This document shows, one piece after another, positions 49,390-58,159 of a DNA stretch of 64,000 bases (the stretch's first letter is position 1; the number at the start of each line of letters is the position of its first letter). The position numbers and the translations under genes are program-made. The notes beneath the pieces are model-generated. The model searched no databases. It was not told where the DNA came from and saw only the letters and a program-made list of their open reading frames with translations. Source of the stretch: Acetobacterium sp. KB-1 (GTDB taxonomy: Bacteria; Bacillota; Clostridia; Eubacteriales; Eubacteriaceae); contig NZ_CP030040.1 in NCBI RefSeq assembly GCF_003260995.1, forward strand, positions 2,961,176 to 3,025,175. Direction: 5' to 3'.

Positions 49390-50089
49390 TAAATCAGTCA
49401 TACTGATTGTCGAGGATGAGGCGGGGATTGCTAACTTTATTGCGGCCGTATTAAAAGCAAATGATTATAAAATGATCAAGGCAATCACCGGGAAAGAGGC
49501 GATTTCAATGACCGCATCCTATTCGCCGGATCTGATTCTGCTTGATTTGGGTCTGCCGGATATGGATGGCATGGATGTGTTAAAAACCATCCGGGTCTGG
49601 TCGAATATACCAATTGTTGTGGTGTCCGCTCGCGGACATGAGCGAGAAAAGGTGGAAGCCCTGGATCTGGGAGCAGATGATTATATCACCAAGCCCTTTG
49701 GTACGGCCGAGTTACTGGCAAGAATCCGAACAGGAATACGGCACAGCCCTAAAAACAGGGGCGAAAACGCGCTGGAAGCGACCAGTCTGGTGATTGGTGA
49801 GCTGACCATTGATTATGATAAACGGATGGTTTCGGTGGGCGGGAAGGCGGTTCATTTTACCCCTAATGAATACAAAATTATGATGCTGCTATCAAAAAAT
49901 GTCGGGAAAGTTCTGACCCATGATTATATTATCCGGGAGGTTTGGGGACCCTATACCAACGAGATTCAGGCTCTGCGGGTGAATATGGCCAACATTCGCA
50001 GAAAAATTGAAGAAAATCCGGCCGAACCCCGATATATTGTCACCCAGGTTGGCGTCGGTTATCGGATGGTAGAAGAGCTGGAAGGCTAA
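49382..50089 (+). CDS. kdpE: KdpE response regulator
   Basis: 235 residues: receiver domain with the acidic pair in LIVEDEAGI, phospho-acceptor Asp55 in LLDLGLPDMDG and Lys in ITKPFG, then an OmpR-type winged helix (HFTPNEYKIMMLLSKNVGKVLTHDYIIREVWG). It activates the kdp promoter. The ATG at 49382 lies in the end of kdpD with GGAGGA upstream; the longer in-frame ORF to 49208 lacks a ribosome site. Confidence 0.95.
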   Translation: MDNKSVILIVEDEAGIANFIAAVLKANDYKMIKAITGKEAISMTASYSPDLILLDLGLPDMDGMDVLKTIRVWSNIPIVVVSARGHEREKVEALDLGADDYITKPFGTAELLARIRTGIRHSPKNRGENALEATSLVIGELTIDYDKRMVSVGGKAVHFTPNEYKIMMLLSKNVGKVLTHDYIIREVWGPYTNEIQALRVNMANIRRKIEENPAEPRYIVTQVGVGYRMVEELEG

Positions 50090-50112
50090 GAAAAATTGAT
50101 AAATAAAAGCTG

Positions 50113-50156
50113 CCAATTGAATTGCTTAAAAAGTTTTCAATTGGTTTTTTTATTTT
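50113..50156 (+). terminator. Terminator of the kdp operon
   Basis: CCAATTGAA (50113-50121) pairs with TTCAATTGG (50136-50144), followed by T7 and ATTTT. Confidence 0.88.
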
Positions 50157-50210
50157 CCAGGAATAAATAAACAGATCAGCATTCGCATTTCTTGATTTTT
50201 ATTAAATAGA

Positions 50211-50240
50211 TTGACGATCAAGGCTTAAAAATGGCATACT
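50211..50240 (+). promoter_or_regulatory. Promoter of the PAS-GGDEF-HD-GYP gene
   Basis: TTGACG (50211-50216) and CATACT (50235-50240) with an 18-base spacer, 69 bases before the start codon. Confidence 0.6.
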
Positions 50241-50308
50241 AGAACTAATTGAAATCTGAAAATAAAATTGAGGTATTGTCTAATAAAGATGATTGAAGAA
50301 GGAAAACT

Positions 50309-52192
50309 ATGGAAATAACAGCACTGAATATTGCAATTGCCCTGCTTATTCTTTTTTTGTTTGGTTTGGGGCTGTACTTGATTCTCAAAAAAGGCCGAAA
50401 AAGAAAAAAAGAACGGGAAATTCGCCGTTTTAATGAGCTGGTTCAAACTTTCATCGAGTCTGAGGAGATACCGGTATCCCTGAAAGATGATGCGCTTAAT
50501 TATATCTTTGTCAATTTGGCGATGGAAGACTTTTATGGGATCAGTTCAGAAGCAATCATCGGATTAGATGATTTTGAAATTCTGGACGATAAGATGGCCA
50601 TGAAAGAAAGAAAAACCGATAAAAAAGTATTGGCGACAAAAACCTTTGTGACCGATGAAATGCTGTGGCGTGGTAAGATTTTTAAAACCACTAAATTTCC
50701 GGTTGATCTGCTTAATGGAAAGTTTGGTGTCGGAGCCTATATCCGCAGCGCATCAGAAAAGAACCGCGAGAAATATTTAAAAACCCTGATGTCAATCAGT
50801 GATGGGGTCATGATTGTGGATCCCATGGGTAAGATTGAGATGCTCAACAGCACCGCCGCAGAAATGACTGGCTGGACGGCCAGAGAAGCGATGGGAAAAC
50901 ACTATTCCCAGGTTTTTGTTCTGGAGGATGAAAAGAAGAGCGGCGTCGTCCCAGATCCGATTGCAGAAGCTTTTAGAGACAATACCATGAAAGAATTTGA
51001 CAGCCAGGTGGTACTTGTTTCCAGAGATGGAAAGAAATATCACCTGGAAGATAGTATTGCCCCAATCAGTGATGATGAGGGGCAGATTGATGGGGCAATT
51101 GTTATTTTCAGAGACGTCACCGAAATAAAAGGAAAAAGGGACGCCATGGAGTATAACAGTTTCCATGATGCCCTAACCGGTTTGTATAACCGGCGGTTTT
51201 TTGAAGAAGAACTGATCCGTCTGGATACCGAAAGAAATCTACCGTTATCCGTGATTATTGGTGATGTCGACAGTTTAAAGCTGACAAACGATATTTTTGG
51301 TCATGAAGCCGGCGATGAACTGATTAAAAGGGTTTCTGAAATATTTAAAAAGGTTTGTCGGGCGGATGATATTATTGCCCGCTGGGGAGGAGATGAATTC
51401 GCCATCTTACTGCCACAAACCGAAAAGAAAGACGCTCAAAAACTCTCGGATCGGATTAGAGATAATTTCAGCAAGGAAAAAATTAAATCGATTCAGGGAA
51501 ATGTATCCCTGGGCGTGGCAACCAAGTATCAACCGGAAGAGAATATTGAAGTCATTATTGCCAGTGCGGAAGACAATATGTATATGAAAAAAACCCTGAA
51601 TCGGGGGAAAAAGAAGGAAGATGCCTTTAATATTATTCTGGATAAGTTATATGGTGAATTGCCGGTTGAAGCTGAGCATGCCAGAAAGACCAGCGAAGTG
51701 TGTAAAAAAATTGCCCGCAAAATGAAGCTGCCTGAAGCTGAAATCAATAAGGTATCCAAGGCCGCCTACCTCCATGATATTGGTAAAGTGGCACTCGATA
51801 AAGAAGTGGCCAGCAAAAATGAATATGTGATTGACGAAACCTTTAAAGAAATGAAAATGCACCCGGTGGTAGGTTATCGGATTTTGAACGCCTTTGATCA
51901 TACGATGGATCTGGCTAATGTTGTGTTGGGACATCATGAACGTTGGGATGGAACCGGGTATCCCCAGGGACTCAAGGGCAAAGAGATACCCAAACTCTCC
52001 CGGATTATTGCCGTCGGCGAACGTTTTGATGATATGACAACAGATACCGACTATCGGAGTGCGATAGGGAGCAATGAAGCCTTAGAAGAAATGAAACGCA
52101 ATGTCGGCACCCATTACGATCCTGAAGTGGTCGAAGCCCTGGAAAAAGTGATAATTGAAGAAGCGGTTGCTACCGTCAGACTAAGCCGATAA
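50309..52192 (+). CDS. PAS-GGDEF-HD-GYP c-di-GMP protein, membrane anchored
   Basis: 627 residues: one N-terminal transmembrane helix (about 7-27), PAS-like region (about 40-150), PAS (about 155-275), GGDEF domain with RADDIIARWGGDEF (intact inhibitory RxxD and active GGDEF), and HD-GYP with LHDIGKVALDKEV and HHERWDGTGYPQG. Both activities look possible. Sequence blocks such as LTGLYNRRFFEEELIRLD are shared with the 15027 and 58160 proteins, which points to paralogues. Shine-Dalgarno GAAGGAAAA. Confidence 0.9.
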   Translation: MEITALNIAIALLILFLFGLGLYLILKKGRKRKKEREIRRFNELVQTFIESEEIPVSLKDDALNYIFVNLAMEDFYGISSEAIIGLDDFEILDDKMAMKERKTDKKVLATKTFVTDEMLWRGKIFKTTKFPVDLLNGKFGVGAYIRSASEKNREKYLKTLMSISDGVMIVDPMGKIEMLNSTAAEMTGWTAREAMGKHYSQVFVLEDEKKSGVVPDPIAEAFRDNTMKEFDSQVVLVSRDGKKYHLEDSIAPISDDEGQIDGAIVIFRDVTEIKGKRDAMEYNSFHDALTGLYNRRFFEEELIRLDTERNLPLSVIIGDVDSLKLTNDIFGHEAGDELIKRVSEIFKKVCRADDIIARWGGDEFAILLPQTEKKDAQKLSDRIRDNFSKEKIKSIQGNVSLGVATKYQPEENIEVIIASAEDNMYMKKTLNRGKKKEDAFNIILDKLYGELPVEAEHARKTSEVCKKIARKMKLPEAEINKVSKAAYLHDIGKVALDKEVASKNEYVIDETFKEMKMHPVVGYRILNAFDHTMDLANVVLGHHERWDGTGYPQGLKGKEIPKLSRIIAVGERFDDMTTDTDYRSAIGSNEALEEMKRNVGTHYDPEVVEALEKVIIEEAVATVRLSR

Positions 52193-52194
52193 TA

Positions 52195-52240
52195 TGGATA
52201 AAAAATAAAGGCCGCAGTAATTATTTGTTACTGCGGCCTT
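52195..52240 (-). terminator. Terminator between convergent c-di-GMP genes
   Basis: AAGGCCGCAGTAA (52208-52220) pairs perfectly with TTACTGCGGCCTT (52228-52240). Read on the minus strand it is followed by TATTTTTTATCC. It overlaps the stop codon of the minus-strand gene; the plus-strand side lacks a good T run. Confidence 0.8.
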
Positions 52241-53724
52241 AAATGTTGTTCGATGACTTTGCAGAAAATTTTAACCATACCGGGATCAAACTGAGAGCCA
52301 GCGCAGGAAATGATTTCATTGATGGCTGTTTCGGGGGAGAGTGCTGCCCGGTAGGGACGGTCATTGGTCATGGCGTCATAAGAATCCACAATCGCTAATA
52401 CCCGGCACTCAATGGGGATATCCTCACCGACGAGGCCTAAGGGATAGCCGCTACCATCCCATTTTTCCTGATGTTTTAAAATCAGGTGGGAAATTTCCTT
52501 CAATTCGGATGATTCGTTGGCAATCCGTTCACCGATGGCACAATGGGTTTTCATCACCTTCCATTCATCCGGGGTTAAAGCACCGGGCTTTTTTAGAATG
52601 CTATCGGGAATTCCGACCTTGCCGATGTCATGAAATTTAGTCAGTAACTGAATTCGGTCCATCACATTCTGGGGTAATCGCAGGGCCTGACCGATCAGGG
52701 TGGCCAGGGTGTCCATTCGACTGGTATGACCTTCGGTGATATAATCTTTGGCTTCCAGGGCTTTCATCAGGGTTTTTACCAGATTGTTCCGGGTGCTGGA
52801 TTCTTTTAGCAGTTTGTTTTGATACATATTATTGTCGGCTTCCTGAAAGAGAAAATTAGTATTGACCAGGCCGGAAGCGTGATGGGAATAGCCGTAGGAA
52901 AGGGAGATTTTAAAGGTTGCATCCGGCAACTCATTTAAACATTTTAAATGGCCATTCATCTTTTCAAGTGCCGCTTCGAGGGTCTCTGGTAGTTGATTTT
53001 TGACAATCACGGCAAATTCGTCGCCGCCCACCCGGGAAACAATTCCCATCGATTGAAAACATCGGCTGATGACCTGGCTGGCCGAGACAATGACCTGATC
53101 CCCCATTAAATGCCCGAGGGTATCATTGACAAACTTAAGTCCATCAATATCCAATAGTAAGATGGTTAATTTTTCGATGTTACGGTTGTTAATCTGGGCC
53201 AACTCGGTTTCGAAAAAGCGGCGGTTGGTAATGTGGGTCAGGGTGTCTTTCTCCGCCAGATCCCGGAGCTTTTTTTCCATATTCACCCGTTCGGTCATAT
53301 CCCGAATCATGATCAGGACCTCATCAAAGGTTGAGATTTGAACCCGAACTTCAAAATAGTGAAGAGCGTTTTGAAAGGGCATGGAAAAATAATAATCAGA
53401 CAAAACCCGGGTACACGAAACGACTTCGATAACTTGTTTGAGATCAGTCATCAGAATCTGGTTTCCCATGATCGCCACTAGCGCGTAGGAGCCAGTGTGC
53501 GAAGAAGGATTCAGCGGCGTAATCTGCCCCTGGTCATTGCTAATGAGTAAAATATCAGGAATTGTGGCAATTAATGCCTGTGTTCGGCTGTGGATCCGCT
53601 CCAGATCGACCAGTTTTGTTTGCAGCTGGGCGTAGTAGTTTTTCTTAAAGGAGTTCTCGCCCAGACCGATAATTGATTCCCGGGTAAGCTCTTTTTTATT
53701 CTTAGGTTTGTAAGACTCGTCCAT
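52228..53724 (-). CDS. PAS-GGDEF-HD-GYP protein, co-transcribed with an iron alcohol dehydrogenase
   Basis: 498 residues, cytoplasmic: a PAS-like N-terminal region (about 35-150), GGDEF domain with SRVGGDEFAVIV, and HD-GYP domain with KFHDIGKVGIPDSIL and KHQEKWDGSGYP. The second histidine of the usual HHE is replaced (HQE), though the HD and GYP parts remain. The gene overlaps the upstream dehydrogenase gene by 23 bases, so expression is coupled. Confidence 0.9.
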   Translation of the reverse strand: MDESYKPKNKKELTRESIIGLGENSFKKNYYAQLQTKLVDLERIHSRTQALIATIPDILLISNDQGQITPLNPSSHTGSYALVAIMGNQILMTDLKQVIEVVSCTRVLSDYYFSMPFQNALHYFEVRVQISTFDEVLIMIRDMTERVNMEKKLRDLAEKDTLTHITNRRFFETELAQINNRNIEKLTILLLDIDGLKFVNDTLGHLMGDQVIVSASQVISRCFQSMGIVSRVGGDEFAVIVKNQLPETLEAALEKMNGHLKCLNELPDATFKISLSYGYSHHASGLVNTNFLFQEADNNMYQNKLLKESSTRNNLVKTLMKALEAKDYITEGHTSRMDTLATLIGQALRLPQNVMDRIQLLTKFHDIGKVGIPDSILKKPGALTPDEWKVMKTHCAIGERIANESSELKEISHLILKHQEKWDGSGYPLGLVGEDIPIECRVLAIVDSYDAMTNDRPYRAALSPETAINEIISCAGSQFDPGMVKIFCKVIEQHLRPQ

Positions 53725-54871
53725 AAATAATTCTCACCTCTTCTTTTGTCAAAATCCTGGGATTGGTTACCATACAGGGATCATTTAAGGCATTTTCCAC
53801 TAAATAGGCCACGGTGCTTTCTTTTAAATTTTCCACCTTAATATGGGCTGGAATAGTTAAGTTTTCCCGCATTGAAACGATCCGGTTAATAATCATCTCA
53901 AGCAGTAGCGTATCATTGACGTTATCCACGGACAAGCCTAATTGTCTGGCAATGTCCCGATAGCGGTCGGGAACCGTTTCAAAATTAATGCGGATGATGT
54001 GCTCAAGCAAAATGCTGTTACACTCACCATGAGGTAAATCCAGAAGACCGCCCATCGAGTGGGACATCGCGTGGACGGCGCCGAGGCTGGCGTTGGAAAA
54101 AGCCAAACCAGCCTGGAGGGAACCAAGCATTAGCTCATACATGGTCTCGATGCTTCGCTGCGGCATTACTGATTTTTCAATGACCTGATTAATCAGACGG
54201 ATGGACTCCAGCGCATGAACGTCGGTAAGGGCCGAATGGGTACTCGATACATAGGCTTCAATGGCGTGTGTCAGAGCGTCCATGGCAGTGCAGGCGGTTA
54301 AATAGCGGTCCATCGACATCAGTGGAATGGGGTCAATCAGGGCCAGATCGGGCACCACTTTTTTGCTGATAATGGCCCGTTTAATATGGGCGGCGCTATC
54401 CTTGATAATGGCAAACTGGGAAACATCCGCGGAAGAACCGGCAGTGGTGGGAATACCGATCAGCGGTGGCCCCGGCATCCTCACTTCGTCAACCCCTTCG
54501 TAGTCCAGAATATTGCCGCCATTTGAGGCCACAATGCTGATGCATTTAGCACAGTCGATCGCGCTGCCGCCGCCGATGGCGATAATCAAGTCACAACCCA
54601 GTGATAAAAAAAGATCAGCGCCGCGCATCGCTTCATGATCTTTAGGATTGGGGGTTATGTCATCAAAAAAGAAGAGTTTTTTTACATGAGGACGGATCAG
54701 ATTAATGGTGTCACGGAACCATTCAAAGTTCTGAAGCGCCTTATCGGTGACAATCATCGGTTTTTTAGCATTAAAATGAGAGATATAACGCCCAATCAAC
54801 AATCGGGCGTCGACACCGATGATTATTTCCGGGATTACAAATTTCCTTAGTTCCAATAGGGTTTTAGGCAT
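53702..54871 (-). CDS. Iron-containing alcohol dehydrogenase
   Basis: 389 residues of the group III (iron-dependent) dehydrogenases. NAD-binding motifs are AIGGGSAIDCAK and IPTTAGSSADVS. The metal ligands are the Asp and His in DALTHAIEAYVS, and the His residues in HAMSHSMGGLLDLPHGECNS. The substrate (alcohol, diol or lactaldehyde) is unknown. It is first in a two-gene operon with the c-di-GMP protein. Confidence 0.9.
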   Translation of the reverse strand: MPKTLLELRKFVIPEIIIGVDARLLIGRYISHFNAKKPMIVTDKALQNFEWFRDTINLIRPHVKKLFFFDDITPNPKDHEAMRGADLFLSLGCDLIIAIGGGSAIDCAKCISIVASNGGNILDYEGVDEVRMPGPPLIGIPTTAGSSADVSQFAIIKDSAAHIKRAIISKKVVPDLALIDPIPLMSMDRYLTACTAMDALTHAIEAYVSSTHSALTDVHALESIRLINQVIEKSVMPQRSIETMYELMLGSLQAGLAFSNASLGAVHAMSHSMGGLLDLPHGECNSILLEHIIRINFETVPDRYRDIARQLGLSVDNVNDTLLLEMIINRIVSMRENLTIPAHIKVENLKESTVAYLVENALNDPCMVTNPRILTKEEVRIIYGRVLQT

Positions 54872-54910
54872 AATAATAACCTCTCATTCTGATGGAGTAG
54901 CAGTTACTTT

Positions 54911-54939
54911 AGTATAACAGCTGAGGTTCTATCTGTAAA
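54911..54939 (-). promoter_or_regulatory. Promoter of the alcohol dehydrogenase operon
   Basis: On the minus strand TTTACA (54934-54939) and TATACT (54911-54916) with a 17-base spacer, about 40 bases upstream of the start codon. Confidence 0.7.
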
Positions 54940-55092
54940 CATTTCTTAGTGGTGTTAATACAAGCAGCCAAAGGTGGGGGTATCGATACTTAAATACCCG
55001 AGTCCGGTAAAAATTAACGAAAAATTAACACGTTGCTAATATTAATAGCTGCCTCCCATGGATATAATTTGTGACATCAACTATGGGGAGGA

Positions 55093-56856
55093 ATGTGTTT
55101 GGATATCAATCAGAATAAAGAAGAAGAGCGGTTGAGAGGGGAGCTCTTAGAAATACTCTACCAGAAAAAAATCACAACCGTTTTTCAACCCATCGTATCG
55201 TTGCTTGACGGAACCATCCATGGCTATGAAGCCCTTAGCCGGGGACCAACCGATTCGCTGCTTCACACCCCGGATGTACTGTTTAAATGCGCCCAGAAGT
55301 TTAATAAACTTTGGGAGCTGGAATTTCTCTGTCGTTCAAAAGCCTTTGAGGCGGCCTTTAAAATAGAAAGTGAATTCAAACTTTTTTTAAATGTCAACCC
55401 TAATATCATGCAGGATGTCCAATTCAGAAAAGGGTTTACCAAGGAATATCTGGATAAATTTGCCATCGACCCCAAACGGATTATCTTTGAAATTACCGAG
55501 AGCGAAGCCATTAATCATCTTGCTGACTTTATTAAAACGATTGACAACTATAAGGAACAGGACTACCGGATTGCCATTGATGATGCCGGTGCTGGTTATT
55601 CGGGCCTTAACCTGATCTCGGATATTCATCCTAATTATATTAAGCTGGATATGAAATTGATCCGGGATATCGACAAAGACACAACCAAGCAATCTCTGGT
55701 AAGGTGCCTGAATGAGTTTTCAGAATATACAGAAACGGCACTGATTGCCGAGGGGATTGAGACAAAGGAAGAATTGCTGACACTGATCGAAATTGGGGTG
55801 CAGTATGGCCAGGGGTACTTTATTCAAAGACCAAATGGAATTCTAAATTCAATCTCTAAGGATGTGGTTGAAATCGTGAGAGAAGAGAATGCCAATAAAA
55901 GAAAATTGTTGGACAATCGGGTACTTAATGACCGCATTGAGTCGATCTGTAAACTGGAGCAAACTATATCACCGGATATTCTCGTTTCACAGGTTCACGA
56001 AATGTTTAAGGAAAACGAAACCCTCTCCGGGTTTTGCGTGGTCAAAGATCTGCTTCCGATTGGGGTGATTACCCGAAACGCATTGTATAAGCGAATTAGC
56101 GGACAATACGGGTATATTCTTTATGCCAATAAACCGGTTAGCACGATCATGGATACGGATTTTATGCATGTGGATTACCTGGAGACCATTGACATCGTCG
56201 GAAAGGAGGCGATGCAGCGGGATTTTAATAAGATCTATGACTTTATTGTGGTGACCCGGAAAGATCAGTTTCAGGGAACAGTAACAGTCAAAGATTTGAT
56301 GGAAAAACTCATCGAAATCGAGTTTGTTTATGCCAAGCATCTAAACCCCTTATCTGAACTTCCCGGCAATTTGATGATTGAACAGCAGCTGGAAAAGGCC
56401 CTTAAAGAAAAAGATAAAAGAACCATTCTCTATTTTGATCTGGATAATTTTAAAGCCTATAATGATCTTTATGGGTTTGAAAATGGGGACCGGGTATTAA
56501 AGGAGTTTGCCGAGATTTTAAAAACCCGGATTCCACCGGAACACTTCATTGGTCACATTGGTGGGGATGATTTTATTGCCATTGTGCCCAAAAAGAAAAC
56601 TGAACAATTGTGCATCAGTGTCATTCACACGTTTAATGAAGCGGTGGTAAAATACTATAACAAAGAAGATATTGAGAAAGGTTATATCACCTCCAAGGAC
56701 CGCAAAGATGTCGAGGAAAATTTTCCCTTTCTCTCGGTTTCCATTGCGGGGGTAGCCTGCGATCACAGTAAAACGGTTTTTGAACTGGCCGAAACAGCCG
56801 CCAAAATAAAAAAGAAATGCAAGAAAAAACAGGGCAGCAATTACCTGCTGAGTTAA
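55093..56856 (+). CDS. EAL-CBS-GGDEF c-di-GMP protein
   Basis: 587 residues, soluble. The N-terminal EAL phosphodiesterase domain (about 15-255) has GYEALSRG, LNVNPN, FEITES, IDDAGAGYSG, IKLDMKLIR and AEGIET, all metal and catalytic residues. A CBS-like pair (about 285-420, with GVITRNAL and TVTVKDLM) links it to a C-terminal GGDEF-type domain reading GHIGGDDF, an altered active site. It is probably a phosphodiesterase with a regulatory cyclase-like domain. GGGGAGG lies close to ATG 55093, and the TTG at 55099 has better spacing. A TATAAT is at 55063-55068. Confidence 0.9.
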   Translation: MCLDINQNKEEERLRGELLEILYQKKITTVFQPIVSLLDGTIHGYEALSRGPTDSLLHTPDVLFKCAQKFNKLWELEFLCRSKAFEAAFKIESEFKLFLNVNPNIMQDVQFRKGFTKEYLDKFAIDPKRIIFEITESEAINHLADFIKTIDNYKEQDYRIAIDDAGAGYSGLNLISDIHPNYIKLDMKLIRDIDKDTTKQSLVRCLNEFSEYTETALIAEGIETKEELLTLIEIGVQYGQGYFIQRPNGILNSISKDVVEIVREENANKRKLLDNRVLNDRIESICKLEQTISPDILVSQVHEMFKENETLSGFCVVKDLLPIGVITRNALYKRISGQYGYILYANKPVSTIMDTDFMHVDYLETIDIVGKEAMQRDFNKIYDFIVVTRKDQFQGTVTVKDLMEKLIEIEFVYAKHLNPLSELPGNLMIEQQLEKALKEKDKRTILYFDLDNFKAYNDLYGFENGDRVLKEFAEILKTRIPPEHFIGHIGGDDFIAIVPKKKTEQLCISVIHTFNEAVVKYYNKEDIEKGYITSKDRKDVEENFPFLSVSIAGVACDHSKTVFELAETAAKIKKKCKKKQGSNYLLS

Positions 56857-56858
56857 TT

Positions 56859-56892
56859 AAAAAAACGGATGCGCATGGCGCGTCTTTTTTTT
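56859..56892 (+). terminator. Terminator after the EAL-GGDEF gene
   Basis: GATGCGC and GCGCGTC form a 7-bp stem (one G-U) extended by A/T runs on both sides, ending in T8. Confidence 0.8.
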
Positions 56893-56947
56893 GATGGAAC
56901 TGTTTTTCGCGACAATTTTATGATATGATTTATAAGCGAGGTTTAAA

Positions 56948-57247
56948 ATGAATATTTATAAACTCCCCGGGTTACCCAGTGACGATGAAGAGGTCGCCAT
57001 TCTGGCGCAGAATGATCGGGTTCGGATTGAACGGATTATCAGTACTGGTCAGCAATCAAACTGGTACGATCAGGAAGAAACCGAATACGTGATTCTGCTT
57101 GAAGGCAGGGCCCAACTGTCATTTGGAGAAAATCAAACCATTACGCTTGAAAAAGGGGACACCCTGTTAATCCCACCGCACCAAAAGCATCGGGTCGCCT
57201 ATACCTCAACCGATCCGCCCTGTATTTGGCTGTGTGTGTTTTATTAA
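56948..57247 (+). CDS. Small cupin-domain protein
   Basis: 99 residues, a single cupin barrel. The motifs EYVILLEGRAQLSF and LEKGDTLLIPPHQKHRV carry metal-ligand candidates, but the usual first HxH is replaced (DQEETEYV), so metal binding is uncertain. The function is unknown; it precedes the CDGSH protein by 74 bases, so co-transcription is possible. The upstream AGCGAGG is a good ribosome site. Confidence 0.8.
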   Translation: MNIYKLPGLPSDDEEVAILAQNDRVRIERIISTGQQSNWYDQEETEYVILLEGRAQLSFGENQTITLEKGDTLLIPPHQKHRVAYTSTDPPCIWLCVFY

Positions 57248-57321
57248 GATTCGTAGTAATGGCAAAAACCATCAGCATTTAAAATAAATTTAATACCATC
57301 GGTTAAGCACGGAGAATAATA

Positions 57322-57993
57322 ATGGAAAATAAAAGCATTAAAATTATAAAAAATGGCCCTTACGTAGTCACCGGGAGCATCAAACTGACGGAGAAGGTAA
57401 TTACTTCCCAGGGAAAGGGGTATGTTTATACAGCAGGACGAAATCTTCCCCAGGCCCAAACCTATACCCTGTGTCGGTGCGGAAAGTCGAAAAATCCGCC
57501 TTTTTGTGATGGTGAACATTCAAAATGCGCGTTTCATGGTGAGGAGACAGCATCGAAAGCTGCTTTTTTAGATCGGGCCGAGTTTCTTATCGGAGCAGAT
57601 CTGGATATGAGAGATGACCACCGTTGCGCCTTTGCAAGATTCTGTCATCGAAATGATGGAACGGCCTGGGAACTGATCAAACAGTCGGATGATCCCAGAC
57701 TCAAGGAGGAAGCCATTAAGGCTGCCAGTGAATGCCCGGCAGGTCGCCTGGTTGCATTCGAAAAAAATGGCACGGCCATCGAACCCGAATATGAACCGGA
57801 GATTGTGATTCTTCAGGGCCCTGAACGGAGGGTGAGTTGTGGTATCTTTGTCAAAGGAAGGATTCCTCTTCTATCGGCGGATGGCCACCCGTATGAAAGA
57901 CAAAATCGGTTTGTTTTATGTCGCTGCGGCGAATCGGTTAACAAGCCTTTTTGTGATGCCACCCATGTACACATCAAATATCAGGATGGATAA
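57322..57993 (+). CDS. Double CDGSH iron-sulfur protein with central 4Fe-4S-like domain
   Basis: 223 residues. Two CDGSH-type [2Fe-2S] motifs, CRCGKSKNPPFCDGEH (about 51-66) and CRCGESVNKPFCDATH (about 198-213), flank a central region with CAFARFC and ECPAGRLVAFE that resembles the divergent 4Fe-4S domain (DUF1271-like). All Cys3His ligands of both CDGSH sites are present. A cytoplasmic redox role is likely; the partner is unknown. The next feature is a very long hairpin. Confidence 0.85.
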   Translation: MENKSIKIIKNGPYVVTGSIKLTEKVITSQGKGYVYTAGRNLPQAQTYTLCRCGKSKNPPFCDGEHSKCAFHGEETASKAAFLDRAEFLIGADLDMRDDHRCAFARFCHRNDGTAWELIKQSDDPRLKEEAIKAASECPAGRLVAFEKNGTAIEPEYEPEIVILQGPERRVSCGIFVKGRIPLLSADGHPYERQNRFVLCRCGESVNKPFCDATHVHIKYQDG

Positions 57994-58016
57994 TCATTCC
58001 GGGATGGAGACATTAA

Positions 58017-58073
58017 AAAAGACATCATACCAGACAAAGGTTTCTTTAACCTTTGTCTGGTATGATGTCTTTT
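58017..58073. terminator. Perfect 26-bp hairpin after the CDGSH gene
   Basis: Bases 58017-58042 are the exact reverse complement of 58048-58073, with a five-base loop (TCTTT). The right arm ends in CTTTT, giving a short T run on the plus strand and, by symmetry, on the minus strand. This is far longer than the other terminators in the window. It probably ends the CDGSH transcript, but could be a small mobile-repeat or an RNA-processing site. Confidence 0.65.
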
Positions 58074-58159
58074 CAGCCAAAAATAATTAATTTGTCCTGG
58101 GATGGGTTGATCTGTGAGTGTGAAGAATTGACCCGTTGCGCTCTGGAATGAGGAAATGT

